DNA of 64,000 nucleotides from Bdellovibrionales bacterium (GCA_016713585.1 JADJOV010000027.1:372001-436000), one strand, 5' to 3'. Shown: positions 38,778 through 48,703, numbered from the stretch's first letter. The notes: generated by a model not told the origin, from the sequence alone. Numbers and translations are program-made.

Positions 38778-39239
38778 TCATGATTGCTTCACTATCTGAC
38801 ATTGAGCAAGTTGGGTCAATGAAATGCGAGCTCTTAAGATTTCCTCAACATGACTCCGGCAAGTTCCACAGGCTGTGCTTGCCGAAGTCCATTGACTCAC
38901 TTGTTCACTCGTACGAGCTCCACAGAGTATCGCTTGCTCGACTGCCTGGGTCGGAACATTTCGACAATGACAGAGCTCCTGGGCTTCATAAACAACCTTC
39001 CACTCCCCCCGACACTTAAGAATAAATTCCTTCAGCAAAAGACTGTTATGATTGAGATCATTCGTAAATACCCAGTCCTGAGGACTCAGCCCATACTTCA
39101 ACTTGAGATCACTCACCTGCCGAGCAAACTCCGCACAGCCAACAAAGTGCACTTCCTGCTCACCTGACGGCAGCTCCTTCAACTCGATCAGGTCCCGCCC
39201 TAGAATTTCAGCTCGAATTTTCCCTTGAATTCCCATCAA
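38778..39239 (-). CDS. BFD-like [2Fe-2S] domain protein
   Basis: 153 residues. The C-terminal half has the BFD/Fer2 four-cysteine layout: ELCHCRNVPTQAVEQAI (CxC) and ASTACGTCRSHVEEIL (CxxC), with helices between, as in bacterioferritin-associated ferredoxin and NirB-type domains. The N-terminal half resembles a NifU/IscU-like or small alpha-beta region (EVHFVGCAEFARQVSDL). It would bind a [2Fe-2S] cluster. It lies immediately upstream of yicC on the same strand (4-base gap), so it may share its transcript. The physiological partner is unknown. Confidence 0.75.
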   Translation of the reverse strand: MMGIQGKIRAEILGRDLIELKELPSGEQEVHFVGCAEFARQVSDLKLKYGLSPQDWVFTNDLNHNSLLLKEFILKCRGEWKVVYEAQELCHCRNVPTQAVEQAILCGARTSEQVSQWTSASTACGTCRSHVEEILRARISLTQLAQCQIVKQS

Positions 39240-39344
39240 AAAATTTTCGTTGAATTCGGACGCTTTTTCAAGGCCAGTCTGACGTTCCGCCTTGTCTTAC
39301 ATTTCCAATTGGACTTCAGTTCAGACTTCTTCTAAGATTTCCAC

Positions 39345-40121
39345 ATGAATGATTTTTTTAGAGTTGTTATCCTTAGCTTTAATCATCCTGAAATTACGCA
39401 GCGATGCGTCAATAGTGTGCTTCAACTGGGGATCCTTCCGGAACGCGTGATTTTGATTCATAACGGAAGCGACAGAAATTTTGTCCAATTCCTTCAAAAA
39501 AAGCTTCCCGGAATCCAACATTTAATTTTAGAGAAGAACCTTGGATTCACGGCAGGTGCTAATGCGGGATTACGCTTGGGGTTTTCACAAACGGAATGGA
39601 TCTATTTTCTCACGAACGATACTGAGGCTTTAAACCTCCCAAGCCAAATTCCACTTGAGCCATCGCTGATATCTCCCTTGATTCACCGCCGAAAGGTTAG
39701 CGTCGTTGCCTCAAGACTCGGGTTCTTTGATCCTCGCTGGGGAGAGTTGACACATCTGCAGAATGCGGGAGATTTTTCAAAACTTCCCTTGCATGGATAT
39801 CTTTATGCTCCAGGAGCTGGCTTTTTGATTCCAAAAATTATTTTTTCCGAAACCAATGGATTCGATGAAACCCTTCATACCTATTGGGAGGACGTGGATC
39901 TGTCTGTGCGGGTCCAAAAGGCAGGCTTCCAGGTCAAACACGACCCAAAACTAAGCCTGATCCATTTTGTTGGAAAAACTTGTCACAAAAAATCCTTCTA
40001 CACGACTTATCTTTTCCATCGAAATCGAAAAATTGTTTCCTTTCGTTACCTTGAAAAACGATTTCAATGGTTTCTGCTGCTTGTCCTGCTCAAAGATTTT
40101 TCTTCAACACCATCCGCTTAG
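39345..40121 (+). CDS. Family 2 glycosyltransferase (C-terminal frameshift)
   Basis: GT-A fold. N-terminus FRVVILSFNHPEITQRCVNS; nucleotide-sugar region ILEKNLGFTAGANAGLRLG; a DxD-like FLTNDTEAL; the acceptor/base region GAGFLIPKIIF and YWEDVDLSVRVQKAG (ED motif). It resembles rhamnosyltransferase-type GT2 enzymes for surface polysaccharides. Near 40098 (TTTTTTC) the frame probably shifts to FFFNTIRLAMSRRWKDVWLL, so the true end lies beyond 40121 and near or inside the convergent cation transporter gene. The true end could not be fixed. Confidence 0.75.
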   Translation: MNDFFRVVILSFNHPEITQRCVNSVLQLGILPERVILIHNGSDRNFVQFLQKKLPGIQHLILEKNLGFTAGANAGLRLGFSQTEWIYFLTNDTEALNLPSQIPLEPSLISPLIHRRKVSVVASRLGFFDPRWGELTHLQNAGDFSKLPLHGYLYAPGAGFLIPKIIFSETNGFDETLHTYWEDVDLSVRVQKAGFQVKHDPKLSLIHFVGKTCHKKSFYTTYLFHRNRKIVSFRYLEKRFQWFLLLVLLKDFSSTPSA

Positions 40122-40157
40122 CAATGTCCCGTCGCTGGAAAGATGTTTGGCTGCTGT

Positions 40158-41152
40158 TTACGGCCTACTTGAGCAGGAATCCTTCGATGCGCCTGCCTCA
40201 TGGTGGGGCTCCAGGCAAACTTGAGAACTATCTTCAAACTCGAGCGTGGATTCAGCCAGTCCCTCCTGATAGAGTAAGTTCTTTATCTTCACCTTCACTT
40301 GGTCCCACTGCTGGAGAGTCAAACCCTCTTGCAGGCCTAAATGCGCCGTCAAAATATGGGTCTCCCCATCCAGAGACCAAACATGCATATGATGAAAATT
40401 GTGAACCCAGTCCACTTTGAGAATTGAATCAGTTATTTGTTCCATATTGACTGCTTGTGGAACGGCCTGAAGGATAACCTGCAAGACCTGGCGCAAATTC
40501 AAAAAAACATTTCGAATCACCCAAAGAGAAAGTAAAACTGCAAGCAAGGGATCAAGCCATGTCCACTGCCACACCATTAGTGCCAAACCTCCGACCAAGA
40601 CTAGGGCCCAGCTCATCACATCTTCCAAAAGGTGCCAAAGGAGCATTTTTTCATTTAAACTAGAACCCTTTGACAAGCGAAAGGCCGCAATCCCATTGAC
40701 CACAAGTCCGATCATGGCAAAAGCAATCATCCCCTCAGCCTTGGGAATCGAGGCGGGACTCCAAATTCTAGGAAGGGATTCCACCAAAATAAATAAACTT
40801 CCAGCGCAGAGAATAACCCCCGTCACCAAAGCCGCCAAAGTGGAAAAACGACGGTAACCATAGGAATATTTACGGTCTGATTTTTTATTGGAGGTGACCT
40901 CCAAAAAATAAGCAATTGCCAAGGCTACGGAATCCCCAAGATCATGGAGAGCACTCGATAGAATCGCTAGACTTTGTGTCCAAAACCCACCGATTAGCTC
41001 AAAGATTGCAAAGAAAAATTCAATATCAACGCCAGTCTAATCCTGCCAAGAGACGCCTGTGACAAGTCGATAATAGAATGAGCATGTTGATGACCATGAC
41101 CATGATTATGATTATGGATATGGTCATGCTTGTGACGGTGATTTTCTGTCAT
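40158..41152 (-). CDS. CDF-family cation efflux protein (frameshifted)
   Basis: Cation diffusion facilitator. The ATG at 41152 opens with a His-rich cytoplasmic tail (HRHKHDHIHNHNHGHGHQHA) likely to bind zinc. After about 50 residues the frame breaks near 41020; the next frame gives EFFFAIFELIGGFWTQSLAI with the family metal-site ALHDLGDSVALAI (HxxxD). Later come the membrane helices and second site (LLWHLLEDVMSWA, HxxxD), and a C-terminal domain (VHNFHHMHVWSLDGETHILT) typical of zinc transporters. It exports Zn2+ or Co2+. The annotated end may overlap the convergent glycosyltransferase gene. Confidence 0.85.
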
Positions 41153-41172
41153 AAGGTAAGCCTTATCATATG

Positions 41173-41790
41173 TTAAGCAGTCACTTCGGCAGACTCAATC
41201 AGACGAAAGAGAAATCGAACCTTCTCATTAATGTTATCAAACTCCAAAACCATTTGCTGAAGATCATAGTCCCTCACCAGATAAGAGCTAAATGCCCCCA
41301 CGACCTCCTCAGGGCCTGACACATTTTTCAAAAACAACTCTTGCTGAGCAGGATCTGGAATGTGGGCATGGATCCATCGAGTGAGAATCTTTCGAAGATC
41401 ATCGAGCTTAGGTTTCACGGACTCATCCAACTCCTGATTCTCGAGCACCTGTTCGGCCTCACAAACCACATATCCACGCTGAAAGTCTTTAACAACCCCG
41501 AGCTTGACCTTACCTAGACCTTGGACAAAAACCAACAAGGTCCCATTGGATCGCTCTTCAATAATTTGAGCTTGTCCAAATCCAGCAATCGCTCTGATTC
41601 CAGCAAAAATCTCACCGACAACGGGAGCTTTCTGGGCTTGTGCTTCCTCAACAAAAGCAATTGCGATTGGTTTCTGATTCTGCACGGAGTCCCGGACCAA
41701 ATCCAAATACCTGGGCTCAAAAATATTCAGGGGCTTGGTCGTTCTGGGAAAGAGGGTCACATTCACAAGTGGCAAAAGAAGTACTTCCAT
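41173..41790 (-). CDS. Lon N-terminal domain protein
   Basis: 205 residues, all of them the Lon substrate-binding (PUA-like) domain: LPLVNVTLFPRTTKPLNIFE, PRYLDLVRDSVQNQKPIAIA, and GTLLVFVQGLGKVKLG, followed by the helical bundle. There is no ATPase or protease part. Stand-alone LonN proteins are widespread and of unclear role; they may bind misfolded proteins. A strong AGGAG-like site (AAGGAGG near 41801-41807 on the plus strand is not in the correct sense) does not help the start. It is adjacent to the cation transporter gene (20-base gap). Confidence 0.8.
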   Translation of the reverse strand: MEVLLLPLVNVTLFPRTTKPLNIFEPRYLDLVRDSVQNQKPIAIAFVEEAQAQKAPVVGEIFAGIRAIAGFGQAQIIEERSNGTLLVFVQGLGKVKLGVVKDFQRGYVVCEAEQVLENQELDESVKPKLDDLRKILTRWIHAHIPDPAQQELFLKNVSGPEEVVGAFSSYLVRDYDLQQMVLEFDNINEKVRFLFRLIESAEVTA

Positions 41791-41966
41791 CTTTTCAAGT
41801 CTAAGGAGGTTTCATCCCAAAGGCTAATTTTTTCTCCTTTCACAAGCCTCCTTCGCCAGAAACACCTCCAACATCCACGACCTCAATCGAGGATCAAAGC
41901 TCCCAAACAACTAGAACCACACGATGGACCCTCCTTAAGCTTGTCTGGGCAACCTAACATGTTATC

Positions 41967-42767
41967 ATGGAAGCCATGTTTACAGGTCATGGAAATCTCT
42001 CATACGATTCAACAAAGAATCGTATAGTTTGGCTTTCACTTTCATTTCAAGCCGGAACTATCAATGTCGGCGGATTCCTGGCCGCGCAAAGATTCGTGAC
42101 CCATACGACGGGCTTTGCCACTTTCTTTGGTGAATCCGTTGCCCGTGGGAATTTTATTGCAGGACTCGGACTTCTTTCTGTCCCCTTGTTTTTCCTTTTA
42201 GGGTCAATGCTGGCTGGCTACCTCGTCGACCGCCGAATTATTCTCAATCAAAAACCTCTCTATAGTCTTTCCTTCTTTCTAATGATCTTCTTTATGCTTT
42301 TAACGACCTGGATTGGAGTCTCAGATGGCTTTGGTCGGTTTGGAGTTGAACTCAGGTTGAAAGAAAACTATTTCTTCTTGGCTCTCCTTTGTCTCACAAG
42401 TGGCCTGCAGAATGGGTTGGTGACAACGGCCTTTGGGGCCACTATTCGCACAACCCACCTCACCGGAGTCACCACTGATCTAGGTCTTGGCCTGATTCGT
42501 ATTTTTTTCAATGCAACAGGAAGCCATCCGCGGACCCGAGAGGTTAAGGCCAATTGGATGCGTTTTTCAATAATAACGGCCTTCGTCTTAGGGTCCTTGT
42601 TTTCTGGAATAATCTTTCTAAAAACAGAATTCTGGGGATTTCTGATTCCGACTGGAATTTCTACCGGCCTCTGGCTGTTGAGTCTTTACCATGGACCTGA
42701 ACGAGCGCAACGCTGGCTGCATTTGTTCCATCATAAAAAAACAAAGAAAGGTGCGCCAATCAGATGA
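41967..42767 (+). CDS. DUF1275 membrane protein (YoaK-like)
   Basis: 266 residues with about six membrane helices. DUF1275 features: LSFQAGTINVGGFLAAQRFV, THTTGFATFFGESVARGNF, LTSGLQNGLVTTAFGATIRT and THLTGVTTDLGLGLIR. The substrate is unknown; the family is related to transporters. The ATG at 41967 is chosen from the frame; a later in-frame start is possible. It overlaps the next gene by 4 bases, so the two are coupled. Confidence 0.82.
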   Translation: MEAMFTGHGNLSYDSTKNRIVWLSLSFQAGTINVGGFLAAQRFVTHTTGFATFFGESVARGNFIAGLGLLSVPLFFLLGSMLAGYLVDRRIILNQKPLYSLSFFLMIFFMLLTTWIGVSDGFGRFGVELRLKENYFFLALLCLTSGLQNGLVTTAFGATIRTTHLTGVTTDLGLGLIRIFFNATGSHPRTREVKANWMRFSIITAFVLGSLFSGIIFLKTEFWGFLIPTGISTGLWLLSLYHGPERAQRWLHLFHHKKTKKGAPIR

Positions 42768-44377
42768 TAGATACAGGCAACTCTTACATTCTTCTTTTGC
42801 TTGGTGGTGTCGCATTTTTTCTCTACGGAATGACATTAACGAGTCAATCCTTAGAAAAACTCCTTTCACAAAGAATTTCGGGTCTTCTCAAAAGACTTTC
42901 TGCAAATCAGTTCCTCTCAATCGTGACTGGAATTTCCTTAACGACCTTGATGCAGAGCTCAGGGGCCGTCACCTCTATGTTAGTGGGCCTCGGTTCAGCA
43001 CGGGTCATTACGCTGAAACAGGTGATGGGTGTCATTATTGGAACGGCCATTGGCTCGACGCTCACTGTTCAATTAATTTCATTTAATGTTTCACCAGTCG
43101 CTCTGCCGCTTTTTTTTTATTTCTTTTTTGTTTATTTCCACGCCAAAAAACCAGGTGTAAAGAACACCGCCTTGGTCTTCATGGGTTTTGGTCTTCTCTT
43201 TTTGGGACTCCTGATGATTTCAACGAGTGCTCATCACTTTTCTCAGAACCCTTATTTGACTGATTTTTTCCAAAGTTTTCGTGAGAATCCGGGTTATTCC
43301 TTGGCAATTTCAATGATCTTTTGTGCGCTCGTCCAATCGAGTGCGGTGACCATTGGCCTCGCAATGAGTCTGGCATCAGCCCATGTGATTCGCATCGAAG
43401 ATGCCATGCTCTGGGTCTATGGCGCCAATATCGGGACCACCTCGACCGCCCTGATGGCTGCGGCTGGAAGTAATTATGTGGGAAGGCAAGTCGCCTGGGC
43501 GCACTTTTTTTACAAAACTCTCAGCGTTGCGGTGTTCTATCCCTTCACAATCCTGTTTATTGAATTGCTGACTCCCTTTCAATCAAACCCCTCACGCCTG
43601 GTCGCGAATGGACACTTTATTTTCAATATTTTTTCAGCGATTCTGTTTTTCCCATTTATTGGGAAGGGAGCTAAAGTCATTGAAAAAATGTTTCCTAAAA
43701 ACCCAGGAGAAGAATTTGGAACTGACTACCTAAATTTAAACAACTACCAGAGCAGCGCTCTGGCCACCTCCTACGCGCACCGAGAAATCATGAGGACCGC
43801 TGATATTGTTCTCTCAATGATTAATGATTCCTTGGCCCTCTTTGAGAAAAATAATCCAACCATGATAGACTCAATTCGTGACCGGGATAACAAGGTTGAT
43901 TTTCTTTACCGAGAAACCAAAATGTTTTTACTTGATCATGCAAACAAATCGAATACCGCGGTTCATCAGAATATTATGGATATGATTATGTTTTTGAGTG
44001 ATGTCGAGCGCTCAGCGGACGCGATTGATATTAACCTTATCGCACTGGCGATTAAGAAAAATGCGCTGAAGCTTGAATTTTCCTCAGAGGGGTGGGCCGA
44101 GATTAAGGCCATGCACCAAGAGGTCGTCAAGGTCGCCTCAGTCGCAATCCACGCCTTTCAAAGGCCTGACCTTTGTGAAGGTGTCATTCAATTGAAACGA
44201 GAACTTGCAAAGACCGAAATCACATTCCGGGAACACCACATCAGTCGTCTGAATCGTGGGCTCAAAGACTCCATCAACACAAGCTCAATTCATCTTGACT
44301 TACTTAGCGAGTATCGCCGAATTGCCTCGCTTCTGTGCAATCATGCCTATAAAACCTCTAAGGATTCGAGCACATGA
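42764..44377 (+). CDS. Na/Pi cotransporter family protein with PhoU domain
   Basis: 537 residues. It has two Na_Pi_cotrans repeats with the characteristic QSS motifs: TLMQSSGAVTSMLVGLGSA and CALVQSSAVTIGLAMSLASA, and the GxxIGTT segment VYGANIGTTSTALMAAAGSN. The C-terminal 150 residues are a PhoU-like helical domain (MFLSDVERSADAIDINLIAL). It takes up phosphate with Na+; the PhoU-like tail may regulate. It is part of an overlapping three-gene unit (DUF1275, this gene, DUF486). Confidence 0.88.
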   Translation: MIDTGNSYILLLLGGVAFFLYGMTLTSQSLEKLLSQRISGLLKRLSANQFLSIVTGISLTTLMQSSGAVTSMLVGLGSARVITLKQVMGVIIGTAIGSTLTVQLISFNVSPVALPLFFYFFFVYFHAKKPGVKNTALVFMGFGLLFLGLLMISTSAHHFSQNPYLTDFFQSFRENPGYSLAISMIFCALVQSSAVTIGLAMSLASAHVIRIEDAMLWVYGANIGTTSTALMAAAGSNYVGRQVAWAHFFYKTLSVAVFYPFTILFIELLTPFQSNPSRLVANGHFIFNIFSAILFFPFIGKGAKVIEKMFPKNPGEEFGTDYLNLNNYQSSALATSYAHREIMRTADIVLSMINDSLALFEKNNPTMIDSIRDRDNKVDFLYRETKMFLLDHANKSNTAVHQNIMDMIMFLSDVERSADAIDINLIALAIKKNALKLEFSSEGWAEIKAMHQEVVKVASVAIHAFQRPDLCEGVIQLKRELAKTEITFREHHISRLNRGLKDSINTSSIHLDLLSEYRRIASLLCNHAYKTSKDSST

Positions 44378-44739
44378 ATAGTGTTCTGAGTTCTTCCAAT
44401 CCATTGTTCTTGTCGATTCTGCTTCTCTTCGGCTCCAATATATTTATGACCTTTGCCTGGTATGGTCACCTGAAAAACCTGCGGGAAAGCCCTCTTTGGA
44501 TTGCGATCGCCGTCAGCTGGGGCATTGCTTTTTTTGAATATTGCCTTCAGGTCCCCGCTAATCGTATCGGCAGTCAAACCCTCAGTCTTGGCCAACTCAA
44601 GATTGTTCAGGAAATCATTACAATGGTTGTCTTTGCTGGCTTCAGCATTCTCTATATGAATCAAAGCCTAAAACTCGATTATCTCTGGGCGAGTCTTTGT
44701 TTGATTGGTGCCGTTTACTTTGTATTTCGTGGTGGCTAA
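44374..44739 (+). CDS. DUF486 membrane protein (DMT superfamily-like)
   Basis: 121 residues, four membrane helices. Family hallmarks are TFAWYGHLKN, SWGIAFFEYCLQVPANRIG and LKIVQEIITMVVFAGFSI. Distantly related to small drug/metabolite transporters; no known substrate. It overlaps the cotransporter gene by 4 bases. Confidence 0.87.
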   Translation: MNSVLSSSNPLFLSILLLFGSNIFMTFAWYGHLKNLRESPLWIAIAVSWGIAFFEYCLQVPANRIGSQTLSLGQLKIVQEIITMVVFAGFSILYMNQSLKLDYLWASLCLIGAVYFVFRGG

Positions 44740-44782
44740 CTGCCTTTTCTGATCTTTGACTCAGATAGAGACAAATCAACAG

Positions 44783-45226
44783 TCAGTAAAGCATCCGTGA
44801 GTGACCACCTGAGTTAGACCTCACGCGAGCTGCTTCTGCAGCGAGCTCAGCTTCAAAGCCAAAAAAAAGTCTTAACCCTGCAGCCTCCTCAACGGTAAAC
44901 CAACCAAAGTTCATGATTTCATCTGGAACTTGCGGAGATATGGAGCTTCCAAAAAAGCGCACAAAATAAAAATGATCCGTCCTATCTGGTCGATGATTTA
45001 TGTGAAGCTTTGGTCCAATCTCAATTTGTCCGATTATTTCTGCGCCAAACTCCTCCGACAGTTCCCGACTCAAAGCCTGGATATGATCCAAGTCTGATTT
45101 GTCTATGCCGCCGCCTGGATTTCCCCACTTGCCCAAATCGCATGGATTTCGTTCTCGGTGTTGAACCAAGAAAGTTCTATGGTTCCTATCGACAATGACC
45201 GCGCGAACTGTTTCTCTCATCTGCAC
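44783..45226 (-). CDS. Nudix hydrolase
   Basis: 147 residues. The Nudix box is GGGIDKSDLDHIQALSRELS continuing EEFGAEI: the Gly, the RELSEEFG core and the metal-binding Glu residues are present, with a small insertion before Arg. Preceded by beta strands (RAVIVDRNHRTFLVQHRERN). It hydrolyses a nucleoside-diphosphate-linked substrate that cannot be told from sequence. It lies convergent to the DUF486 gene and marks the left border of the accessory region. Confidence 0.82.
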   Translation of the reverse strand: MQMRETVRAVIVDRNHRTFLVQHRERNPCDLGKWGNPGGGIDKSDLDHIQALSRELSEEFGAEIIGQIEIGPKLHINHRPDRTDHFYFVRFFGSSISPQVPDEIMNFGWFTVEEAAGLRLFFGFEAELAAEAARVRSNSGGHSRMLY

Positions 45227-45386
45227 GTTCTAATTTCGAGTCTGAAGTCGGTCAAGAAAATAAAAAACAAGGATTTACCTGTGCTTTGAGAGAAGCAGGC
45301 TCCTGACCAAGATCGAAGTTGAAGAGAATCCCATTGATTTGGTCCGGCTGAAGCAAATTCTAAAAACAGCCGGCCCTTAGAAGTGA
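45227..45386. other. Border region with dispersed repeat
   Basis: Short stretch between Nudix and the IS91-like remnant. GGATTTACCTGTGCTTTGA at 45271-45289 closely matches the arm of the inverted repeat at 28671-28690. A short open stretch reading VEENPIDLVRLKQILKTAGP and a stop at about 45380 may be the tail of a disrupted gene. Confidence 0.4.
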
Positions 45387-46412
45387 GCTTTTCCCATTTG
45401 CAGGCCGCCTCGAGTTCCTACAGATTCTTGCTCGGTCCCAATAAAGGAAAAAAGGCTCTCGTGCTCAAAACTCAGGTCGACAGGGACCACCTCGGGAAAG
45501 GTGGACTTGTTGGCAAGTATTCCGGCTTCACTCTCCATGGAGGTGTTGCCGTAGGCCCTGGGCAACGAGACAAGCTTGAAAAGATCGCCCGATATATTGC
45601 AAGGCCCGCCATCAGCGAAGAGAGGCTCTCTGTCAACTCCAGAGGGCAGGTCATCTATAAGCTCAAAACGCCATATGAGGATGGAACCACTCAAATTGTC
45701 TTTGAGCCCTTGGAGTTCTTGGAAAAACTTGCCGCCCTTGTCCCTCGGCCAAGAGTTCATCTCACCAGATTTCACGGAGTCCTTGCTCCAAACTACAAGC
45801 ACAGAAAACTCATCATCCCAACCCCACCCTCCACGACTCCGACCCAAGAAAAGGCCGACCAGACTCAGGATGACAACAAAAAGAACGACTCAACAAAGAA
45901 AAAGCGCATCACCTGGGCTCAACTGCTCAAGCGAGTCTTCAAAATAGACATAGAAATCTGCAATGTTTGCGGCGGCAGAATGGCAGCCATTTCCGCAATC
46001 ACTGATCCCGAGGTGATCCAAAAAATACTCGAGCATCTGAAACTCCCCACAAAATCACCGAAAATCCACCCAAGCCGAGGACCTCCACAACACCATTGCA
46101 AAGGTTCTGGAGACGACTTCATCCAATCCAAGCCTTCCCTGATTATGATTAGACCAAGACACACGACTCATGAGCTTTCTTGGAACCCTCAGATTCGAAA
46201 TCCACGAGTCGAAGGGACTCCCATACAAAAAAACAAATCCAATGAGAAAAAATCGATATAAAATCTCATAAACAGTCCATCAATCTAAAAAGCATCATCA
46301 AAAACTCAAAAAAATTGAGCAGAATTAACTGGAAACCAACTTCCCGCAGAATTGACCAGGCGTCCTATATAATTGAGTTCCTCAGCGCAGGTGCTTTGTT
46401 CTTCCTATCCTC
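45387..46412 (+). mobile_element. IS91-like transposase remnant, copy 1
   Basis: The open frame carries the C-terminal half of an IS91-family (Y2_Tnp) transposase: LTRFHGVLAPNYKHRKLI, KKRITWAQLLKRVFKIDIE and the zinc-like ICNVCGGRMAAISAITDPEV, then VIQKILEHLKLP. The N-terminal and catalytic tyrosine-bearing parts are missing, as the match to copy 2 begins abruptly at 45387. The element continues past the stop to 46412, where identity with copy 2 (51488-52509) ends; that fixes the right border. It is an inactive remnant. Its right end is fused to a truncated AbiEii gene. Confidence 0.82.
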
Positions 46413-47121
46413 GAATCTCTCCAAAGCTTCGTCGAAATACATTCAAAACGAAATGCTTCCAAATTTAAGCGCAAGTGTCGCAGCAAAATTAAAAACATCA
46501 GACGGATGGCAAATTCTAAATGATGCAGACGACTCAAGTGGGCAGACGCTTCTGTTTGAGTATCCGAGCATTACTCCTAAGGGCGGCTATATCCGACCTT
46601 TTGTGAAAATAGAAATGGGCGCAAGAGCAGAGCATTGGCCCGTTAGCGATCATCCAGTTCAAAGCTACGCGAAAGAAGCACTCAAGGAAAAAATCCATGA
46701 ACTGCCGACGACAGTGCGCGTACTTAACGCCGAAAGAACTTTCTGGGAGAAAGCCACAATCCTTCATCAGTATGCTCACTTGCCTGCCGACAAAGCTTTG
46801 CCATCTAGAATTTCACGCCATCTCTATGACTTTTTTCGGTTGCTCGAGTCTACCGTAAAAGAAAAGGCTTTAAAGGAAGTCCATCTGCTTGAGCGCGTGG
46901 CGAACCACAAAAGGGTTTACTTCGCTTCTGGATGGGCGAATTACGACACGGCTCGCAAAGGGTCCTTGAAACTATCTCCTCATACAAGGGTTTTGGGAGA
47001 GCTAGAAAAAGACTATAAGGAAATGAAAGCCATGTTCTTTCGTGCAATTCCAGAGTGGAAACACATTCTTGAAACCATAGAAAAATTTAAATTAATTTGG
47101 GACTCATTTAGTGGAGACTGA
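46413..47121 (+). pseudogene. AbiEii-type nucleotidyltransferase, 5'-truncated
   Basis: The C-terminal two thirds of an AbiEii/AbiGii-type toxin nucleotidyltransferase: YIRPFVKIEMGARAEHWPVS, RVLNAERTFWEKATILHQYA, RISRHLYDFFRLLES and VYFASGWANYDTARKGSLKL match the family. The nucleotidyltransferase GS motif region at the N-terminus is missing; the frame is fused to IS91-like terminal sequence that supplies an artificial start near 46315. It therefore looks inactivated by IS insertion. No AbiEi-type antitoxin is nearby. Its end abuts the truncated membrane-protein gene on the other strand. Confidence 0.75.
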
Positions 47122-47381
47122 CACGAAGGGCATTTTACGCCACTTAGATTTAAACCATAGACTTCTTTGAATTTCATAATACCAAATGCAATTGCAGAAA
47201 TTAAAAAGCCTGGCACCAGCACAAAATGCAAAACAGGAATGAGTAGTGAAAAAACGGCCGCAAAGAAAAGTAAAATGAATAATTTAATAGACCGCTGTAT
47301 TCTTTGAGTAGTTCCATATATTTCAATGGGGATATCAGGGCAGGGCATAATTTGCCCCTCTACTTTAACTATTACGTTCAT
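47122..47381 (-). pseudogene. Small membrane protein, 3'-truncated
   Basis: Starts MNVIVKVEGQIMPCPDIPIE, then a double membrane helix (LFILLFFAAVFSLLIPVLHF and LVPGFLISAIAFGIM) and KCPSCQSPLNES, the first half of a zinc-ribbon. After that the frame runs antisense into AbiEii, so the second CxxC is lost. It appears cut at about 47122, a recombination junction. It overlaps the ClC gene end by 17 bases on the same strand. Function unknown. Confidence 0.5.
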
Positions 47382-48703
47382 TTGAATCCATTTCCTTTAA
47401 CAATCTCTCATATACGAATTCATAGAATGATTTTTTAGAAATTAGTTTTGATAAGCCATGACCAATAATTGCGGACAACATCAAAGGAAAAATTGAGCTG
47501 TGTCTATCAGTCATTTCAAGGACAAGAATAAAAGAAGTCAAAGGTGAATGGGTTAGAGCCGCAAGTCCTGCAGTCATCCCAATCAGCACGGCGAGAGGGC
47601 CAAGTTCAAAATTGAATAAGTTACTGAAATAAGATCCTGATGATCCACCTAAACTTAGAGTCGGGGCGAAAATCCCTCCTGCTCCGCCATTTGCATATGT
47701 AAGTATGCTGCCAAAAAAGCGTGATACAAAATCAGATAAACTCGCATTTTGAGAGTTAAAAAGCATACTGGTCAGCAAATCTTTTCCAGATCCTTTGCCG
47801 TGAGATGAAAGTAAGACAACGAGCAATCCAAAAAGTAGGCCGGATGCTAACGTAAAAATTGCCTTTTTCGAAATAGAATTCAAGTCAGTGCGCCAGCGAA
47901 CCACATACTTTAACGACTGAGCAAAAACGGTAACTACAGCCGCCGAAATCAAAGATATTGTTAAATATTGCCAAACTAAATAATATTCAAAATTTGGGAT
48001 CTTAGGGTATCCAAGATATAGGTATGGCCCCATAATCATCTGAGAGATAATACCTGCGAAAATGACAGCATGAAGTACGCCGGTTCTAAACGAACTTAGA
48101 TGAGATTTGGCGAGTTCCTCGATAACATATACAATCCCACCAAGGGGGGGTGTTGAAGGCCGAGGCTAAGCCCGAAGCAGCGCCAGCCATCAAAAAAGCT
48201 GATCTATTTTGTATTTCTCCCCACTTCCAATTCTTTCCTACCAAATGAAAAATTGAACCGGAAATTTGTAAAGTTGGCCCTTCACGACCAATCGCTCCTC
48301 CTCCTAATACTCCACAGATCGAGCTGATTATTTTGACCAAAATAATTCTAAAACTCAAAAAATTATCAATCGAATCAATTTGCTTTTGGTGTGCTTTTTC
48401 AATTGCAACCATTAATTGAGGAATTCCGCTGCCGTTAGCCTTCGGTGCCAATTTTTCAACGAGAAGCCACGAAATACAAAAGAAAATCGGTGGTATCGCA
48501 ACAAACCACAATCCAGAAAAATTAAATATTTTCTTAGAAACCTCTTCGGCCCAAGAAAATAAGTGCGCATATCCTGTCGCAAAAAGTGCAGTCAGTGCTC
48601 CGGCAATCCAAAAAGGCAACAGTCTTTGGAAGTGGTCTCTGATTTCAAAAATCTTTTTCGATCCGAACCGGTAAAGCTCATGTGATTCCTTTAGTATATC
48701 CAT
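47365..48703 (-). CDS. ClC chloride channel/antiporter (frameshifted)
   Basis: Polytopic ClC protein. The three selectivity-filter motifs are present: NGSGIPQLM, GGGAIGREGPTLQ (gating Glu) and ANGGAGGIFAPTLSLG. The frame breaks in a C7/G7 run at about 48147-48153 (ASAFNTP then LGGIVYVIEELAK). After correction the protein spans 47365-48703, about 445 residues, normal for a bacterial ClC without CBS domains. It moves Cl- across the inner membrane, by channel or H+ exchange. It is downstream of a histidine kinase and MarR regulator, all on the minus strand. Confidence 0.87.

Noticed and set aside
40122..40420. Extension of the glycosyltransferase through the cation transporter gene
   Set aside because: The shifted frame stays open to 40420 but beyond about 40158 it is antisense to a well-conserved gene; I did not extend the call.
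45268..45386. Open stretch coding VEENPIDLVRLKQILKTAGP as a gene
   Set aside because: Too short and without a start; noted only as a possible gene tail at the island border.
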